This document shows positions 31,201 to 38,700 of a stretch of 39,234 nt of DNA, one piece after another; position 1 is the first letter of the stretch; each line of letters opens with the position of its first letter. Both the position numbers and the translations under genes were made by a program. The notes beneath the pieces are model-generated. The model did no database searches. It was given only the letters and a program-made list of their open reading frames with translations, and was not told the origin of the DNA. Source of the DNA: a virus; IMG/VR virus record IMGVR_UViG_3300044987_002875, positions 1 to 39,234 of that record, one strand, 5' to 3'.

Positions 31201-31637
31201 AGACAACCCGGCTTTTGAGAACTGAAAACGACGTGAACGTCAAAGCCCGTTATAAAATCAAGCTAAATTCGATAATGCCGGAAGGCTACCCCATGGGGAT
31301 GAACGAAAGCGCGTCCAACATTTCACCGGTGACGGGCGTGGCGGGAAAACTTGAATGTACAACGGTCCGCAATGTTCCGTGGCCGCGGATATATGGCCTT
31401 CATTTTGTAGAGGGCTCCCCGGGCAAAAACGATACCGGATACATGACAGACGGCGAGCAGGAGTTTGACTTTGACGGCCGCGGCCTTCCCGCGGTCATGG
31501 TAAACATGGCCAACATGTACACCTATGACTCGAAGGCAAACAAGCACCGCGGCTTCGATTTAGATAAAATCAAAAAGGCGTGCGATATTTTACCGGTGCC
31601 CCCCAAAGCCCCCTTGACTTCCGGCGCCGAAAGGTGA
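28266..31637 (+). CDS. MuF-type minor head protein fused to kinase-like and ADP-ribosyltransferase-like regions
   Basis: The protein has 1,123 residues. (a) Residues 1-300: minor capsid/MuF-type head protein, with a helical start, then DCPICAAWEGRI (Cys238, Cys241) and GVFHPNCNHRLEYV (His271, Cys274, His276). (b) Residues 415-450: Ala/Pro linker. (c) Residues 450-640: kinase-like, with a Gly-rich GGSTGAK (467-473), VMKK (Lys486/487), EXE at 495-497, catalytic-type LGNID (Asp569) with ADN (Asn577), and a metal-type RIDNG (Asp590). (d) C-terminus: R-S-E-type ADP-ribosyltransferase pattern, with LER (Arg968), SAS (1015-1017) and GEQEF (Glu1064, Glu1066). Head proteins of this sort can be packed in the capsid and ejected with DNA. 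Region (a) is solid, (c) likely, (d) tentative. SD AAGGGG. Confidence 0.75.
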   Translation: MARKPSQLPLPLRKLQSFKTETTDELIAALKKARRDIAAKIALAASNAKAAGSSKTRDELYAEIGARYATLQEGIDAQLAALTSAAAKAGHETALGEISAAGAEAFTKYDPERNKRYFDLIRPANGKSLAAVFTESMTGSAIRALRTATVDALRLAQVEGLTANQTQKALQERWDKLAGDEGAFRFQDKSGRAWDNARYLQMLVQTTAQRVSVESHIDTMAANGSKFGRISNDGDSDCPICAAWEGRIILTVGVNKNWPTYEDAKVAGVFHPNCNHRLEYVDPKADAAELDRQRKAGVPEGGFTPEAMQAQKDNLDLERFKAEGMTPADAARAVTADRLEKAIRLGTLSDSAAAAVKMMAPADLDAIRAAGIPSFSLVKDKKTAGYNKGVAGGIVHVARTATAQDVLNAMGIKPAAPEGPAAPLPAKQAAAPVKAPEKKAEPPAPPPKPINPFPENVDGLEIVKSLGGSTGAKLVRDKDGRLFVMKKGGTPGHVESELAADNAYRAAGVAVPEGRLFKTPDGPVKLTKYLPDAVSLADYLASATPEQKKNCTAQLEASYHIDAILGNIDVIGLGADNVMVDKAGKVWRIDNGSALGFRAMGQPKAYGDWGEGASELFSLCRYQRKYFPNMNGRRASVAVMAQDWEPVIAALPEAEGELVRIRVREAAAHHDRAVRFIREGFSETYADSMGEFGAKIVSWGGHYFIPGAVGPAGNTGEFDWCGGLRTGGHPDKAMVQTITKGATIDPDINGWASVVKTAAMSINHHVDIQDGAQSGPKLKALEDILPDILAKANKTASPDALYLAEYAKKVQAAYMTYTAVEFFDQKQIEKQPPAQAKAAAKIGATAAAAAEARRKEALKRFTSYKDLEYKMAEALNPADPDYPAAVPSYATQYMSSQGGDSWNPQACAWKGLLNLNVSRPQKLTWYNAISCADQAEALKFVTNSKWDLQKAKTAQAINHASVQLILERSTFHGNQPESKTTRLLRTENDVNVKARYKIKLNSIMPEGYPMGMNESASNISPVTGVAGKLECTTVRNVPWPRIYGLHFVEGSPGKNDTGYMTDGEQEFDFDGRGLPAVMVNMANMYTYDSKANKHRGFDLDKIKKACDILPVPPKAPLTSGAER

Positions 31638-31643
31638 TATTAT
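31614..31643 (+). promoter_or_regulatory. Promoter P3 (sigma70-type) inside the late region
   Basis: TTGACT at 31614-31619, an 18-bp spacer, then TATTAT at 31638-31643. TTGACTTCC and the spacer length are shared with early promoter P2. It overlaps the end of the minor head gene and faces gene 31674. Confidence 0.65.
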
Positions 31644-31673
31644 TAAACCGTAACAAGGGAAAGAGGTGCAACC

Positions 31674-32066
31674 ATGAACAGAAAATTCGACGAATATTTC
31701 CGGGACCCCGGGCGGCTTTACACTGAGCGGTGGCCGTGGAAGTTGACAAGCGCCCGCCTCGTTGGGAACCCCGGCGGCATTTTTGTAAAGCTATACGGCG
31801 AAGAAGTGGACCTTTGGAATAATCCGCTATGCTATACGCTACACGGCGCCGTCCCTATGACTTGCCGGGATTGCCCCACCGCTTTCCCGGATTATGACGA
31901 CGACCCGCGGTTGCTTATGATTGCCCACAAGGGATGGACCGCAATTAACAACTTCACGAACGAAGGCGGCCCGGACCCGACTGGCCCTGTTGAAATCCCA
32001 ACAGAAGAAGAGGCCGTCAAATATTGCAAGGCAAACGGAATACCGGTGCCTGATTGGATTGAATAA
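31674..32066 (+). CDS. Accessory protein behind promoter P3, unknown
   Basis: The protein has 130 residues. It is acidic, with many aromatic residues (YFRDPGRLYTERWPWKL, KLYGEEVDLW) and CRDC near residues 64-67. No TM or signal. I do not recognise the fold. It stands directly after the kinase/ART-like head protein and behind what looks like an early-type promoter, so it could be made early in infection, for example as a guard against that effector or as a host-takeover protein; this is only inference. SD AAAGAGG. Confidence 0.6.
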   Translation: MNRKFDEYFRDPGRLYTERWPWKLTSARLVGNPGGIFVKLYGEEVDLWNNPLCYTLHGAVPMTCRDCPTAFPDYDDDPRLLMIAHKGWTAINNFTNEGGPDPTGPVEIPTEEEAVKYCKANGIPVPDWIE

Positions 32067-32447
32067 ATGTGGCTATTTACAAAGAGCGGCTTTTTCTCAG
32101 CCGTCCAACATAGAGAAGCCCCGGACCTGGTCATTGTCAGGGCCCGGTGGCGCAAAGACCTGCAGGCGCTTTTGGTTGCCAACGGAAACCCGCACGGCGT
32201 TGTCATACATTCAAGCCCCTGCGCCGACTATCCATACCGGGCAACCATGAAAAAGGAAACCTGGGCGCGCATGGTTGCGGCCGAGGCTGAGCGCGTTGAC
32301 TATGACAACTTCAAGGACGCGGCGCATGACGGGACCGCGCGCGACGCCGCCCTGCTGAAATGCTGGGCCGCCATGCGCGCCGCCGAGGACCCCCGCAAGG
32401 CGGTGGGGGCTTTTCTTCAGCATGACTATTTAGCCAGCCACCGCTGA
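32067..32447 (+). CDS. MWxFT-type conserved protein, unknown
   Basis: The protein has 126 residues beginning MWLFTKSGFFSAVQ. The pattern continues with DLVIVRARWRKDLQ, a DYPYR segment, KETWARMVAAEAE and VDYDNFKD, and a helical end. I recall this combination (MW-FT-GF at the start, VRAR, YRxxxxKxxW, DYxNFK) as a small conserved family in phages and bacteria with no known function. The start follows the previous stop without a gap and has no good SD, so it is translated by coupling. It ends three bases before late-region motif copy 3. Confidence 0.65.
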   Translation: MWLFTKSGFFSAVQHREAPDLVIVRARWRKDLQALLVANGNPHGVVIHSSPCADYPYRATMKKETWARMVAAEAERVDYDNFKDAAHDGTARDAALLKCWAAMRAAEDPRKAVGAFLQHDYLASHR

Positions 32448-32450
32448 GCG

Positions 32451-32472
32451 TTGACTTTCCGGCCTATGTCAT
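32451..32472 (+). promoter_or_regulatory. Late-region motif, copy 3 (at gp10-like start)
   Basis: TTGACTTTCCGGCCTATG followed by TCAT. It is the most divergent of the five copies but keeps TTGAC, GGCCTAT and the final AT, which is part of the ATG at 32471. Confidence 0.5.
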
Positions 32473-32962
32473 GGCAAGCGATTACATAAAAGGCCTTCCC
32501 GAGTTGGTTGACGCGCTAAACTCCCTCCCTCAGCAATGCCGCGACGCGTTTAATAGGGGCATTGCGCGCGGCACTATGCTTATACACCGGGAGGCGGTCC
32601 GCAACGCGCCACGAAGCCCCACGCAGGGCATGAAAACGACGGCAAGGAAAACAACCCGCAAGACAACGCGCAAGCCGCGGGCGACTTCCCGGGCAAAGCG
32701 CGGCGGCCTGGAACGGTCAATCCAATTCGCTCTCGAGCCCGCTCAGCTAAGGGGCCTCGTTTACGTTGCGGCCAACTCTGAGGCCGGGCAATACGCGGCA
32801 AAGATGCACGACGGCAAGGGAAAGAGCTGGAGCAAGCGCGGCCCCGGCACCGTCGTCAAGGGCCCGCGGGCCGACGACAAGTTTATCGAAAGGGCGCAAA
32901 CTGACAACGCCGACAAAGTGAACGGTTTTTGCGCGGATGAAATGAAAGGGGTCCAATTATGA
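32471..32962 (+). CDS. HK97 gp10-like tail/neck protein
   Basis: The protein has 163 residues. The start IKGLPELVDALNSLPQQCRDAFNRGIARGTMLIHREAVRNAP and the later GGLERSIQFAL, then GQYAAKMHDGKG, is the known layout of HK97 gp10-like proteins. It helps join tail to head. A very basic insert (RKTTRKTTRKPRATSRAKRG) sits in the usual loop. It overlaps the next gene by four bases. Confidence 0.8.
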   Translation: MASDYIKGLPELVDALNSLPQQCRDAFNRGIARGTMLIHREAVRNAPRSPTQGMKTTARKTTRKTTRKPRATSRAKRGGLERSIQFALEPAQLRGLVYVAANSEAGQYAAKMHDGKGKSWSKRGPGTVVKGPRADDKFIERAQTDNADKVNGFCADEMKGVQL

Positions 32963-33420
32963 AACCGGCAACCTATGAAAACTCGTGGGCCGACGCCGAG
33001 GCCGCCATTATGCGCCGCCTTGCAACGGCAACAGCTACAGAACTAAACAAGACCGCTTTTGTGGGGGAGCCCGGTATTGTCAACGCCTGGTGGCTTGAAT
33101 GGGGCGCCATTACGGACACCTTTGCGCCGCTGTTAGTCGGGGACCTTTTCACCATGCACCTGCCGGCGGTCATAACATGCCAATTTTTAAGCCGGGCCGC
33201 GGCTCAGGCCTGGGGCATGCGCGTAATTGCCGGGCTCCCGGCCAATCTTTCCGCCGACTCAAACGTGACAACCCTGCGGGTCCGCAACATGGGGGCGCTC
33301 GCGCCTGAGCTTGTGAAAATCGCAAACGAAACGAAGGAGGTCCGCGTTTGGGTTTTGGATATAACGCTCGACGTGGTCTTTGAAACCGGCGGCCGGGCTA
33401 ACTCAGGGGTTGAAATTTAG
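32959..33420 (+). CDS. Tail terminator-like protein (putative)
   Basis: The protein has 153 residues starting MKPATYENSWADAEAAIMRRLA. The C-terminal half has the beta pattern of minor tail/terminator proteins (VWVLDITLDVVFETG). Its size and its place between the gp10-like and tube genes fit a tail terminator, which stops tube growth and joins the head. No motif proves it. SD GAAAGGGG. Ends in TAG. Confidence 0.5.
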   Translation: MKPATYENSWADAEAAIMRRLATATATELNKTAFVGEPGIVNAWWLEWGAITDTFAPLLVGDLFTMHLPAVITCQFLSRAAAQAWGMRVIAGLPANLSADSNVTTLRVRNMGALAPELVKIANETKEVRVWVLDITLDVVFETGGRANSGVEI

Positions 33421-33439
33421 CCCACTTTTCTTGCCCCGC

Positions 33440-33461
33440 TTGACAAAAGGGCCTATAGTAT
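33440..33461 (+). promoter_or_regulatory. Late-region motif, copy 4
   Basis: TTGACAAAAGGGCCTATA followed by GTAT. It stands 32 bases before the tail tube start, which has its own SD (ACAGGAGA). It is therefore not part of a start codon here. Confidence 0.65.
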
Positions 33462-33493
33462 AAGTTCAAGAACTGAAACTACAGGAGAACACT

Positions 33494-34234
33494 ATGGCCA
33501 GCACAGTATCTTTTTTCAACCCCGCGGACCCGCTCAATATCAATACTCTTTTGAGTTTGACCGGCGACGCTATGTGGATACACCAGACGAACGCCCCCGC
33601 AAAGAGCGCGGACCGGGCTCAGGGCTTGAAGGCCAACGGTGACGAAGCCGCCTGGCGGGCTCATAACCTGAAAGGCTCAGGGTCCGTCGTCTATAAGTGT
33701 TTCCTCGCCTCCGGAACGCTGACAATACCGAAGGCCGGCATTGTTACGAATACAAACCATATTGACAGCGTGAAGCTGAGCTATGACGCGGTGGGATGGC
33801 CCACGCTTACTATCCCTTATCACAAGCACCTGGGCGCCGCGACCCACCTTGCAACAGGGGACAAGATTTGCAATTCGTTTGCAACCACGCTCGCCTTCCC
33901 GGCCGGCTTCGGTATTCCGTCAAAACTTGACGACCTTACAACCCCGACGGCGGTGACTCAATTTGAGATTACCTCGGCGGCGGTCGGTATGAAATCGCTC
34001 GAGTATACCCTTTCTTGCACCCATGTTGACGAAAACGCCAACGGGGACTGGCTTGCGGGTGACAACCGCGACGGCGTCGAGCAAATTGACGCTGAGACAA
34101 CCGGCGTGCCGGATGACGGCGACGTCGAAGTTGACGCCACCTGGCATAACGCCAGCGACGGCCAAAGCGAGGGCAATACAACCGCCAACTCGCGGAAAAT
34201 GTCATATTCCCGCCACGTTGCGCGCGCAACATAA
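33494..34234 (+). CDS. Major tail (tube) protein (putative)
   Basis: The protein has 246 residues. It is rich in Thr, Asp, Ala and Gly with a beta pattern (SVVYKCFLASGTLTIPKAG, HIDSVKLSYDAVGWPTLTI, KSLEYTLSCTHVDENANGDW). Size and place before the chaperone and tape-measure genes are those of the tube protein, which stacks in hexameric rings. It also has the best SD (AGGAGA) and its own upstream motif, as expected for a highly made protein. No family motif is certain. Confidence 0.65.
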   Translation: MASTVSFFNPADPLNINTLLSLTGDAMWIHQTNAPAKSADRAQGLKANGDEAAWRAHNLKGSGSVVYKCFLASGTLTIPKAGIVTNTNHIDSVKLSYDAVGWPTLTIPYHKHLGAATHLATGDKICNSFATTLAFPAGFGIPSKLDDLTTPTAVTQFEITSAAVGMKSLEYTLSCTHVDENANGDWLAGDNRDGVEQIDAETTGVPDDGDVEVDATWHNASDGQSEGNTTANSRKMSYSRHVARAT

Positions 34235-34246
34235 GGGGCCGGCAAA

Positions 34247-34975
34247 ATGATAAAATGCCCGGATATACACCCCCTGGCGCTTTCCCATTTAAAAGAATTG
34301 AGGGAGCGCTGGGGCGTCGAGCCTTCCCTTGCCGAGAGTCTTTGGATAGTCAGGCTATGCGACAGGGTTTTAAACCCCAACGAGGGCGAGCGCGCGGACC
34401 TTTGCGGCTTCCCTCAGCGCGCCGGCGTTTCCGACGTTTGGCTTTGGCAGATTACCATAGGCGCCAGCGTTTGGGTTCAAGACAAGGCGAGCGCATGGTT
34501 TGGCGAGCATGATGAAAAAATGTTCATGGCCTTTTGTTTTGCTTTGGCGAACGGCCGTGATAAAAATATCATGCACGCCGCGGGGCTCAGCAAGGCCGCG
34601 GCCGAGCGCATGGTGAAAGAGTGGTGCGAGGGGCTGACATGCACCCGGGAAGAGCTGGCGGCCGCCTTTGATGAAGTCTGCCCCTCAAAGCTACCAAGCG
34701 AAAAGGAAAACACCCAAACAAAAATAAACTGGGGCATGATTGTCGGGGAATTGGAGGCCGCCTCAGGCATACCGAAAGACCGCTGGCTTTGGGATGTTTC
34801 CAAAGATGAAACAGTCAGGGCCTGGCACCGGTCAAGAATGGTACTGCTGGCCCGCTCAGGCGGCGGGCTATCCGATGGCATAGGCGACCCGCTTACTGAG
34901 GCCCTGCAAGAATTGGCGACGGTCAAGGCGGCAATAATCGAAGCGCATAAACGGGAGGCCCCGGCAAATGAATAA
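34247..34975 (+). CDS. Tail assembly chaperone-like protein (putative)
   Basis: The protein has 242 residues. It is helical and acidic, with several Trp (VWLWQITIGASVWVQDKASAWFG). It is placed between tube and tape measure, where tail chaperones are coded, and overlaps the tape measure by eight bases. I do not see a classic frameshift slippery site that would make a longer form, though I cannot exclude one. SD AAGGGG. The call rests mainly on position. Confidence 0.5.
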   Translation: MIKCPDIHPLALSHLKELRERWGVEPSLAESLWIVRLCDRVLNPNEGERADLCGFPQRAGVSDVWLWQITIGASVWVQDKASAWFGEHDEKMFMAFCFALANGRDKNIMHAAGLSKAAAERMVKEWCEGLTCTREELAAAFDEVCPSKLPSEKENTQTKINWGMIVGELEAASGIPKDRWLWDVSKDETVRAWHRSRMVLLARSGGGLSDGIGDPLTEALQELATVKAAIIEAHKREAPANE

Positions 34976-36728
34976 AGTTTTGCAATACATTATCCAGGCC
35001 CTTGACAATACCGGGCCAGGGACAAAGAGCGCGGAGGCCAACGCAAAGGCAACCTCGCAGGGCCTAATGCAAAACATGGCCAACATTAAAGCGGCGTGGG
35101 ATATGGCCGCCGGGGCCGTAATTGCAACGGCTCAGAAAATGTGGAGCGCGGTCCAGGAAAGTTTCAAATTTGAAACGCTTACCACTCAGTTCTCCGTTTT
35201 AATGGGTGACATGGGGAAAGCAAAAGACCGCATGGCTGAGCTGGGGGAATTTGCGGCAAAGACGCCTTTTAAATTAGAGGAAACCGTTGTGGCCAGCCGG
35301 CAGTTGCACGTCTTTTCAAACGGGGCCCTCGGGGCAATGGGGTCCCTGAAAATGGTGGGCGACGCCGCGGCGGCCGTGGGCGGCAATATTCAAGAAGTTT
35401 CATTTTGGGTGGGCCGGGCTTATTCTATGATTGCCGGCGGTAAACCGTTTGGCGAGGCCGCCATGCGCCTGCAAGAATTAGGCATAATCACGCCTGAGGT
35501 CCGGACAAAGATGGAAGAGCTACAAGCCGCCGGCGCCACGAACGCTGAGGTTTGGGCCGTATTAGAGGGGCGGCTCGGAACCTTTAAAGGCGGGATGGAA
35601 CAGCTAAGCAAGACCGGCGACGGCTTAAAGTCAACAATGGAAGACAACTGGACCGCCGTTGTCCGGACCTTTGGCGACGCCTTTCAGTCAACCGCAAAGG
35701 ATGGCATTAAGGCGTTATCAGACCAGCTCGACAACCTCGTCAAAAATGGCGACGTGGCCGTTTGGGCAAGCAAGGCGGTGCGCGCCTTTGAAGACGTAAA
35801 GGCAACGGCGAGCGGGCTTGCAACTGTTGTCGGGTGGGCCGGCAAGGCTTTAAAGTTTGGTTATGAAAAGGGTGGCGTTTCCGATTTTGTCGGTGGGGTC
35901 CGCGGATTTTCAAGGGCGGCCGGCGCTTTGTCAACCGGCGACTTTAGCGGAGCCGGGACCGCGTTTCTTTCAGGGATAGCGACGGGCCATTATGGCGGAC
36001 GGGCTTTAAAGGCCGTCGGGGACCCCGGCGGCGGCGTTGCAATGAACGACGCGTGGGTCAAAGCAGACGCCGAGCGCGAGGCCGGTGTAAGGGCTAAGGC
36101 AATATCAGACGCGCAAAGTAAAAAAGACCCGGCGAAGGCCGCCGAGGATGAAAAAGCAAAACTGACAAAGGCCCTCGCCGCTGAGCAGGCCGCAACAGAC
36201 GAACGCAAGAAAAAAGAGCTACTCGCCAAAGAGGCGGAAGAGCGCGCAAAGTTGGAAAAGAAGGCCGAGGAGGACCGGATTAAGGCGGCCGAGAAGGTTG
36301 CGGAAGCTCAGCGCAAAGCCAACGAGGCCGCAATTAAAGACGAGCGCGACGCGCGTATTGAGGCCGCCCGCGACGCGGCTAAGGCCGGCTCGGATGAAGA
36401 GCGCGCCGGGCAAGACCGCCTGCAGAAAGCGAAGGCCGCCGCTGAGCAAGCGTGGGGCTGGTATAGGGACCCCGCCTCTTTCAAGAAACAGCTTGAAGAG
36501 GAAAAGGCCCAAAAGGCCGCCGAGAAACAGTTTGAAAAAGACGCGGACCGGCTTTCCCGCCGCGGGGATTGGCGAAGCACCACGCGCCTCAGCGACAGCG
36601 AAGAGGCGGTGCGCCGCGTTGTATTGGCCCGGGAAGAGCAAAAGGCGGCCGAGCGCGCGTTGCTTGCAATCGAAAAAAACACCGCCGGCCTCGAGGCCAT
36701 GTTAAAAGAGCTTCTAAGCTCAAAATAG
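34968..36728 (+). CDS. Tape measure protein
   Basis: The protein has 586 residues. The N-terminal part contains MGDMGKAKDRMAELGEFAAKTPFKLEE and VASRQLHVFSNGALGAMGSLKMVGDAAAAVGG, the pattern of tape-measure proteins. The middle has Gly/Ala-rich hydrophobic helices. Residues about 375-530 form a long charged coiled coil (Lys/Glu/Ala). By the usual rule of about 1.5 angstrom per residue the tail would be near 90 nm. It sets tail length and is ejected with DNA. SD GGGAGG. Confidence 0.85.
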   Translation: MNKVLQYIIQALDNTGPGTKSAEANAKATSQGLMQNMANIKAAWDMAAGAVIATAQKMWSAVQESFKFETLTTQFSVLMGDMGKAKDRMAELGEFAAKTPFKLEETVVASRQLHVFSNGALGAMGSLKMVGDAAAAVGGNIQEVSFWVGRAYSMIAGGKPFGEAAMRLQELGIITPEVRTKMEELQAAGATNAEVWAVLEGRLGTFKGGMEQLSKTGDGLKSTMEDNWTAVVRTFGDAFQSTAKDGIKALSDQLDNLVKNGDVAVWASKAVRAFEDVKATASGLATVVGWAGKALKFGYEKGGVSDFVGGVRGFSRAAGALSTGDFSGAGTAFLSGIATGHYGGRALKAVGDPGGGVAMNDAWVKADAEREAGVRAKAISDAQSKKDPAKAAEDEKAKLTKALAAEQAATDERKKKELLAKEAEERAKLEKKAEEDRIKAAEKVAEAQRKANEAAIKDERDARIEAARDAAKAGSDEERAGQDRLQKAKAAAEQAWGWYRDPASFKKQLEEEKAQKAAEKQFEKDADRLSRRGDWRSTTRLSDSEEAVRRVVLAREEQKAAERALLAIEKNTAGLEAMLKELLSSK

Positions 36729-36742
36729 AAAGGGGCTAATTT

Positions 36743-37093
36743 ATGGCGCTTTTTTCAGGATGGCTTACAACAGCCCCCGCCGGGGTGATTACCTCGGTCC
36801 GTTCTGTTGTTTCCGTTGACCGGGTAAACACATACTGGGTGGCTCAGCCTATTTATTACCTGGTGACAAAGACCTCGACGACGACGGTCACGCTTTATAA
36901 AGCTATGACATACGCCTGCGCCTCTGGCCTTGCGGCCGGGGCCGGATGGAACGCGCAGACCGTTGACGCGAACGGAAACATTACGGCAAGCTCGACCGCC
37001 GAGGTTTCACTTGCAAACGAGGCCGGGGCCTATAACGTGACGCGGACGCAATTTGCCTGCTCCATTGTTGTCTATGGACCGTATAATGCCTAA
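36743..37093 (+). CDS. Distal tail protein, unknown
   Basis: The protein has 116 residues starting MALFSGWLTTAPAGVITSVRSVVS. It is beta-rich with many Thr, Val and Tyr and looks like a virion protein. It follows the tape measure directly, where distal tail or tip genes lie. It is smaller than normal Dit proteins and no family is certain. SD GAAAGGGG. Confidence 0.6.
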   Translation: MALFSGWLTTAPAGVITSVRSVVSVDRVNTYWVAQPIYYLVTKTSTTTVTLYKAMTYACASGLAAGAGWNAQTVDANGNITASSTAEVSLANEAGAYNVTRTQFACSIVVYGPYNA

Positions 37094-37104
37094 AAGGGGG
37101 TTGC

Positions 37105-37686
37105 ATGTCTTTTCCTTTGAAAAATGATTTTATACCTGGCGGCCCCGTCAACCAATACGACGCGGACTGGCACAATACCGTTTCAAATATCCTCAATTTT
37201 TTGAGCGGCGACGGTATAAATATCATAAAATCCCCCGTCCCTTGTCAGGCCTCGCCGTGGAAATTTGTTATTGACTTTGCCCGCGCCTTTCAGGGCTTCT
37301 TAAACCCAACAGGGTCCGCCATACAACCGGTGGGCGACGCCAACTCAGCCGGCGGTGCCCTTACAAGCTCAGCCGCAAAGGCGGACCACGTCCACGCTGA
37401 CAAGAGGGCCCGCACGAGCGGCTATACCGTGACGGATTTGTCTTTGGGGGCTTCACCGACGCCGGGAACCTTAAACCCGTATACTACATCCTGGAACGTT
37501 ACGAATAACACCACCGGGGTAAAGATTAGCGAATTGACGCGCGTGCGCTATTCTGAGACAGACGCGACGCCAACGCTCCATTTTTACTACAGAACCAAGA
37601 CATACGACCCCTGCGGCCGTCTTCTTGAGGTTTCGGCGGAGGGCCGCGTTGCTTTCCACATTCCCATTGCTGTTACAATAGGATAA
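37105..37686 (+). CDS. Tail tip/fibre protein with ADHVH motif
   Basis: The protein has 193 residues. Residues 105-130 contain GDANSAGGALTSSAAKADHVHADKRA; the A-DHVH pattern is common in phage fibres where His residues bind metal in trimers. The C-terminal part is beta-rich (LHFYYRTKTYDPCGRLLEVSAEGRVAFHIPIAV). It is probably a short fibre or connector to the large fibre. SD AAGGGGG. Confidence 0.65.
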   Translation: MSFPLKNDFIPGGPVNQYDADWHNTVSNILNFLSGDGINIIKSPVPCQASPWKFVIDFARAFQGFLNPTGSAIQPVGDANSAGGALTSSAAKADHVHADKRARTSGYTVTDLSLGASPTPGTLNPYTTSWNVTNNTTGVKISELTRVRYSETDATPTLHFYYRTKTYDPCGRLLEVSAEGRVAFHIPIAVTIG

Positions 37687-37692
37687 TAAAAA

Positions 37693-38523
37693 ATGCCACT
37701 AGCAAGAAAAGCCGGTTCCGGTCTTTGCCGGGATACAACCAAAAAGAAGCTAATCAGAATTCAAAGCGGGTGGTATACGCTTTCTTTATTAGCCGGGGCG
37801 TATTGCGCAAAGGCGACGGTTAGTCAGGTAAAAAACAATCAATCAGACTTCAGCGGCATGCAAACCTATAACTGGAACCTTTTTTGGCCGTTGGGGACGG
37901 GCGCCTGGGTTTCAACCGGGGCCGTGACGGCGACTCCTTTATATGGCATAGGACGCGGACGGGCTATAACTTATCAATATCCGTGGCTTAATGAGTGCCT
38001 GCAAATTCACTCAGCGAATCAATACCAATTCGGAATTTCAACCGGCACCATTTCAGGGGTCCGGCTATACCTTGAAAGCCCGGGGGAAACTGAAAGGGAT
38101 TTTTTAAGGACCTCCGGGGATGTCTTATACAGCGACGAGTCCTATGCCCTTGACCCGCCCAGCATAGGCGGCGCTTTAAATATCCGCTTTGCCAGCGCTC
38201 TTCAGGCGCCTAGATACGCGTGGGACGGCGCCGACCTTTCACTTTCAATAGATACACTCTCAGACAACTCGGCCGCCGTTGTGGGGGTCGAGCCGTGGCA
38301 ACCGTTTTCAAACGCCGGGCTTTCCCGGTTTTCAGCAGGCGGGTGGGCGTATTATGACCTTCCGGCGGCAATGGTGACATGGATAAACACGAACCGGACT
38401 TTTTTCATGCACACCAACTGGACAACGGGTTACGCCCCCTGGTTTTACATTTCCGGGTATAGTAATTACACCTACACCAGAACCATTAGAGGCATTGCCC
38501 TCCAGGTCTATTGCGAATTTTAA
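37693..38523 (+). CDS. Minor tail protein, unknown
   Basis: The protein has 276 residues. After a basic N-terminus (MPLARKAGSGLCRDTTKKKL) the chain is beta-rich with many Tyr, Trp and Ser (ATVSQVKNNQSDFSGMQTYNWNLFWPLG, YSNYTYTRTIRGIALQVYCEF). It has no signal peptide. The layout suggests a jelly-roll or carbohydrate-binding tail-tip protein, but no family is recognised. SD AGGATAAT is weak. Confidence 0.6.
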   Translation: MPLARKAGSGLCRDTTKKKLIRIQSGWYTLSLLAGAYCAKATVSQVKNNQSDFSGMQTYNWNLFWPLGTGAWVSTGAVTATPLYGIGRGRAITYQYPWLNECLQIHSANQYQFGISTGTISGVRLYLESPGETERDFLRTSGDVLYSDESYALDPPSIGGALNIRFASALQAPRYAWDGADLSLSIDTLSDNSAAVVGVEPWQPFSNAGLSRFSAGGWAYYDLPAAMVTWINTNRTFFMHTNWTTGYAPWFYISGYSNYTYTRTIRGIALQVYCEF

Positions 38524-38529
38524 AACTTT

Positions 38530-38700
38530 ATGGCTGATGAAGACTATGCAAGCGGCGATTTTGAGGCCCCCGAGACAACAGACGGGAGCGCCGCCTATTT
38601 ATTTGAGGGCGAGCTTTCCGACCCTGTTGACCCTCCTGAAGACCCGGTACCGCTTTCAAATGTGTGGGCTGAGGAGTTTTATGAATTGGAAGTCGAATAA
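38530..38700 (+). CDS. Small very acidic protein
   Basis: The protein has 56 residues starting MADEDYASGDFEAPETTDG and ending EEFYELEVE. It has about 19 acidic residues and a single basic-free sequence (no Lys or Arg), which is extreme. It begins six bases after the preceding stop without a clear SD and ends directly before late-region motif copy 5. It might be a chaperone or charge-mimic for the fibre. The frame and position support it, but its short length leaves doubt. Confidence 0.55.
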   Translation: MADEDYASGDFEAPETTDGSAAYLFEGELSDPVDPPEDPVPLSNVWAEEFYELEVE

